Shown here: piece by piece, positions 5,160-5,659 of the stretch
How positions within the stretch are numbered: the first letter of the stretch is position 1
Layout of the letters: every line of letters begins with the position of its first letter
Source of the DNA: Pseudomonadota bacterium
Lineage (GTDB): Bacteria > Pseudomonadota > Alphaproteobacteria > Rhizobiales > Hyphomicrobiaceae
Reading direction: 5' to 3'
Assembly: GCA_021813195.1 (NCBI GenBank)
Contig: JAKALI010000309.1
Location: forward strand, 1-5,659
DNA: 5,659 bases
The notes under the pieces: generated by a model
Seen by the model: only the letters and a program-made list of their open reading frames with translations
Database searches by the model: none
What the model was told of the DNA's origin: nothing
Program-made: the position numbers and the translations under genes

Positions 5160-5659
5160 TCATCGGCGCCAAGTGTAGCTCGGGCCTGTTTGCCCCACGG
5201 GTTTGATGCGCAGCGCCGTGATTTTGTTGCGGGACTTGCGCAGGATCTCAAACCGATAACCGTAGAATGTAAAGACTTGGCCGGGTTCGGGGATGGTCTG
5301 GGCCTCGTGCATCACCAGACCAGCCAAAGTGGTGGCCTCCTCTTCGGGTAGATCCCAGTCCATGTGCCGGTTCAAGTCGCGTATGGCCACCGTTCCGTCG
5401 ACGTTGACGGTGCCGTCGGCCTGCGGCCTGATACCCGCTTCTGCCGAATCGTGCTCATCGGCGATCTGGCCGACGATCTCCTCCAGGATGTCTTCCAGGG
5501 TGATGAGCCCCTGCACCTCGCCGTACTCGTCGACGACGAGCGCCATCTGTGCCTTTTTCTTTAGGAACTGGTTGAGCTGCGTTTTGACGCTGGTGGTGTC
5601 GGGCACGAACCAGGGGGTCTGCGCAAAGCTCATGATGGCGCGCTTAGAAGCATCCCAAC
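5160..5659 (-). CDS. HlyC/CorC family (CBS domain) transporter-associated protein, C-terminal part
   Basis: The last 165 residues of a HlyC/CorC (CNNM-like) protein; the frame is open through the window edge, so the true start lies beyond 5659. The visible part begins in the CBS pair: PWFVPDTTSVKTQLNQFL, then the CBS hallmark ALVVDEYGEVQGLITLEDIL and EEIVGQIADEHD. It is followed by the CorC_HlyC domain, with VDGTVAIRDLNRHMDWDLP, EEATTLAGLVMHEA, IPEPGQVFTFYGYRFEIL and NKITALRIKPV, and a short end YTWRR. In full-length members an N-terminal DUF21 membrane domain precedes these; family members are linked to magnesium or cobalt efflux/homeostasis, and some short forms lack the membrane domain, which cannot be checked here. 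The methionine at 5633 is internal, because coding sequence typical of the family continues upstream of it. tolC lies 326 bases downstream in the same direction. Confidence 0.93.
   Translation of the reverse strand, partial: WDASKRAIMSFAQTPWFVPDTTSVKTQLNQFLKKKAQMALVVDEYGEVQGLITLEDILEEIVGQIADEHDSAEAGIRPQADGTVNVDGTVAIRDLNRHMDWDLPEEEATTLAGLVMHEAQTIPEPGQVFTFYGYRFEILRKSRNKITALRIKPVGQTGPSYTWRR

Overview
The window looks like chromosomal DNA of a GC-rich alphaproteobacterium, most likely of the Hyphomicrobiales (Rhizobiales) type. Three things suggest this: two PopZ/DUF2497-family proteins with the alphaproteobacterial N-terminal signature (MEDILASIRRIIADD and MEEILASIRKIIAED), a TolC-family outer-membrane channel next to them, and an alphaproteobacterial-type HlyC/CorC C-terminus. 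I recall the tolC–popZ neighbourhood as common in Rhizobiales. No mobile element, CRISPR array, tRNA or rRNA was seen.

Every supported gene is on the minus strand, so transcription runs from high to low coordinates. In that order: the C-terminal 165 residues of a HlyC/CorC (CBS plus transporter-associated domain) protein, 5160 to beyond 5659; a 326-base gap with a CtrA-like half-site pair and four GANTC motifs; a complete tolC-like gene (3391-4833); a 408-base gap with no convincing gene; a first PopZ-like gene (1906-2982, 358 aa); a 177-base spacer; a second, divergent PopZ-like gene (334-1728, 464 aa); a 247-base gap with a perfect 9-bp inverted repeat and a 12-bp palindrome; and the first 28 codons of an unidentified gene with a hydrophobic N-terminus (start at 86).

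The main point of interest is the tandem pair of PopZ-like genes. PopZ organises the cell pole in alphaproteobacteria and is usually thought of as a single-copy hub. Both copies here keep the two conserved ends (N-terminal partner-binding helix, C-terminal oligomerisation helices) but have unrelated Pro/Ala-rich linkers of different length, and their DNA differs at many codon positions. This suggests an old duplication with possible division of labour. The distal copy ends in a 46-residue tail that is basic, contains the protein's only cysteines and has no acidic residue, which may be a stop-loss or frameshift extension. The long plus-strand reading frames across the PopZ region are antisense shadows of GC-rich, low-complexity coding sequence.

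The large gaps and separate Shine-Dalgarno sequences suggest that tolC and the two PopZ-like genes may be transcribed separately. No promoter or intrinsic terminator could be called with confidence.
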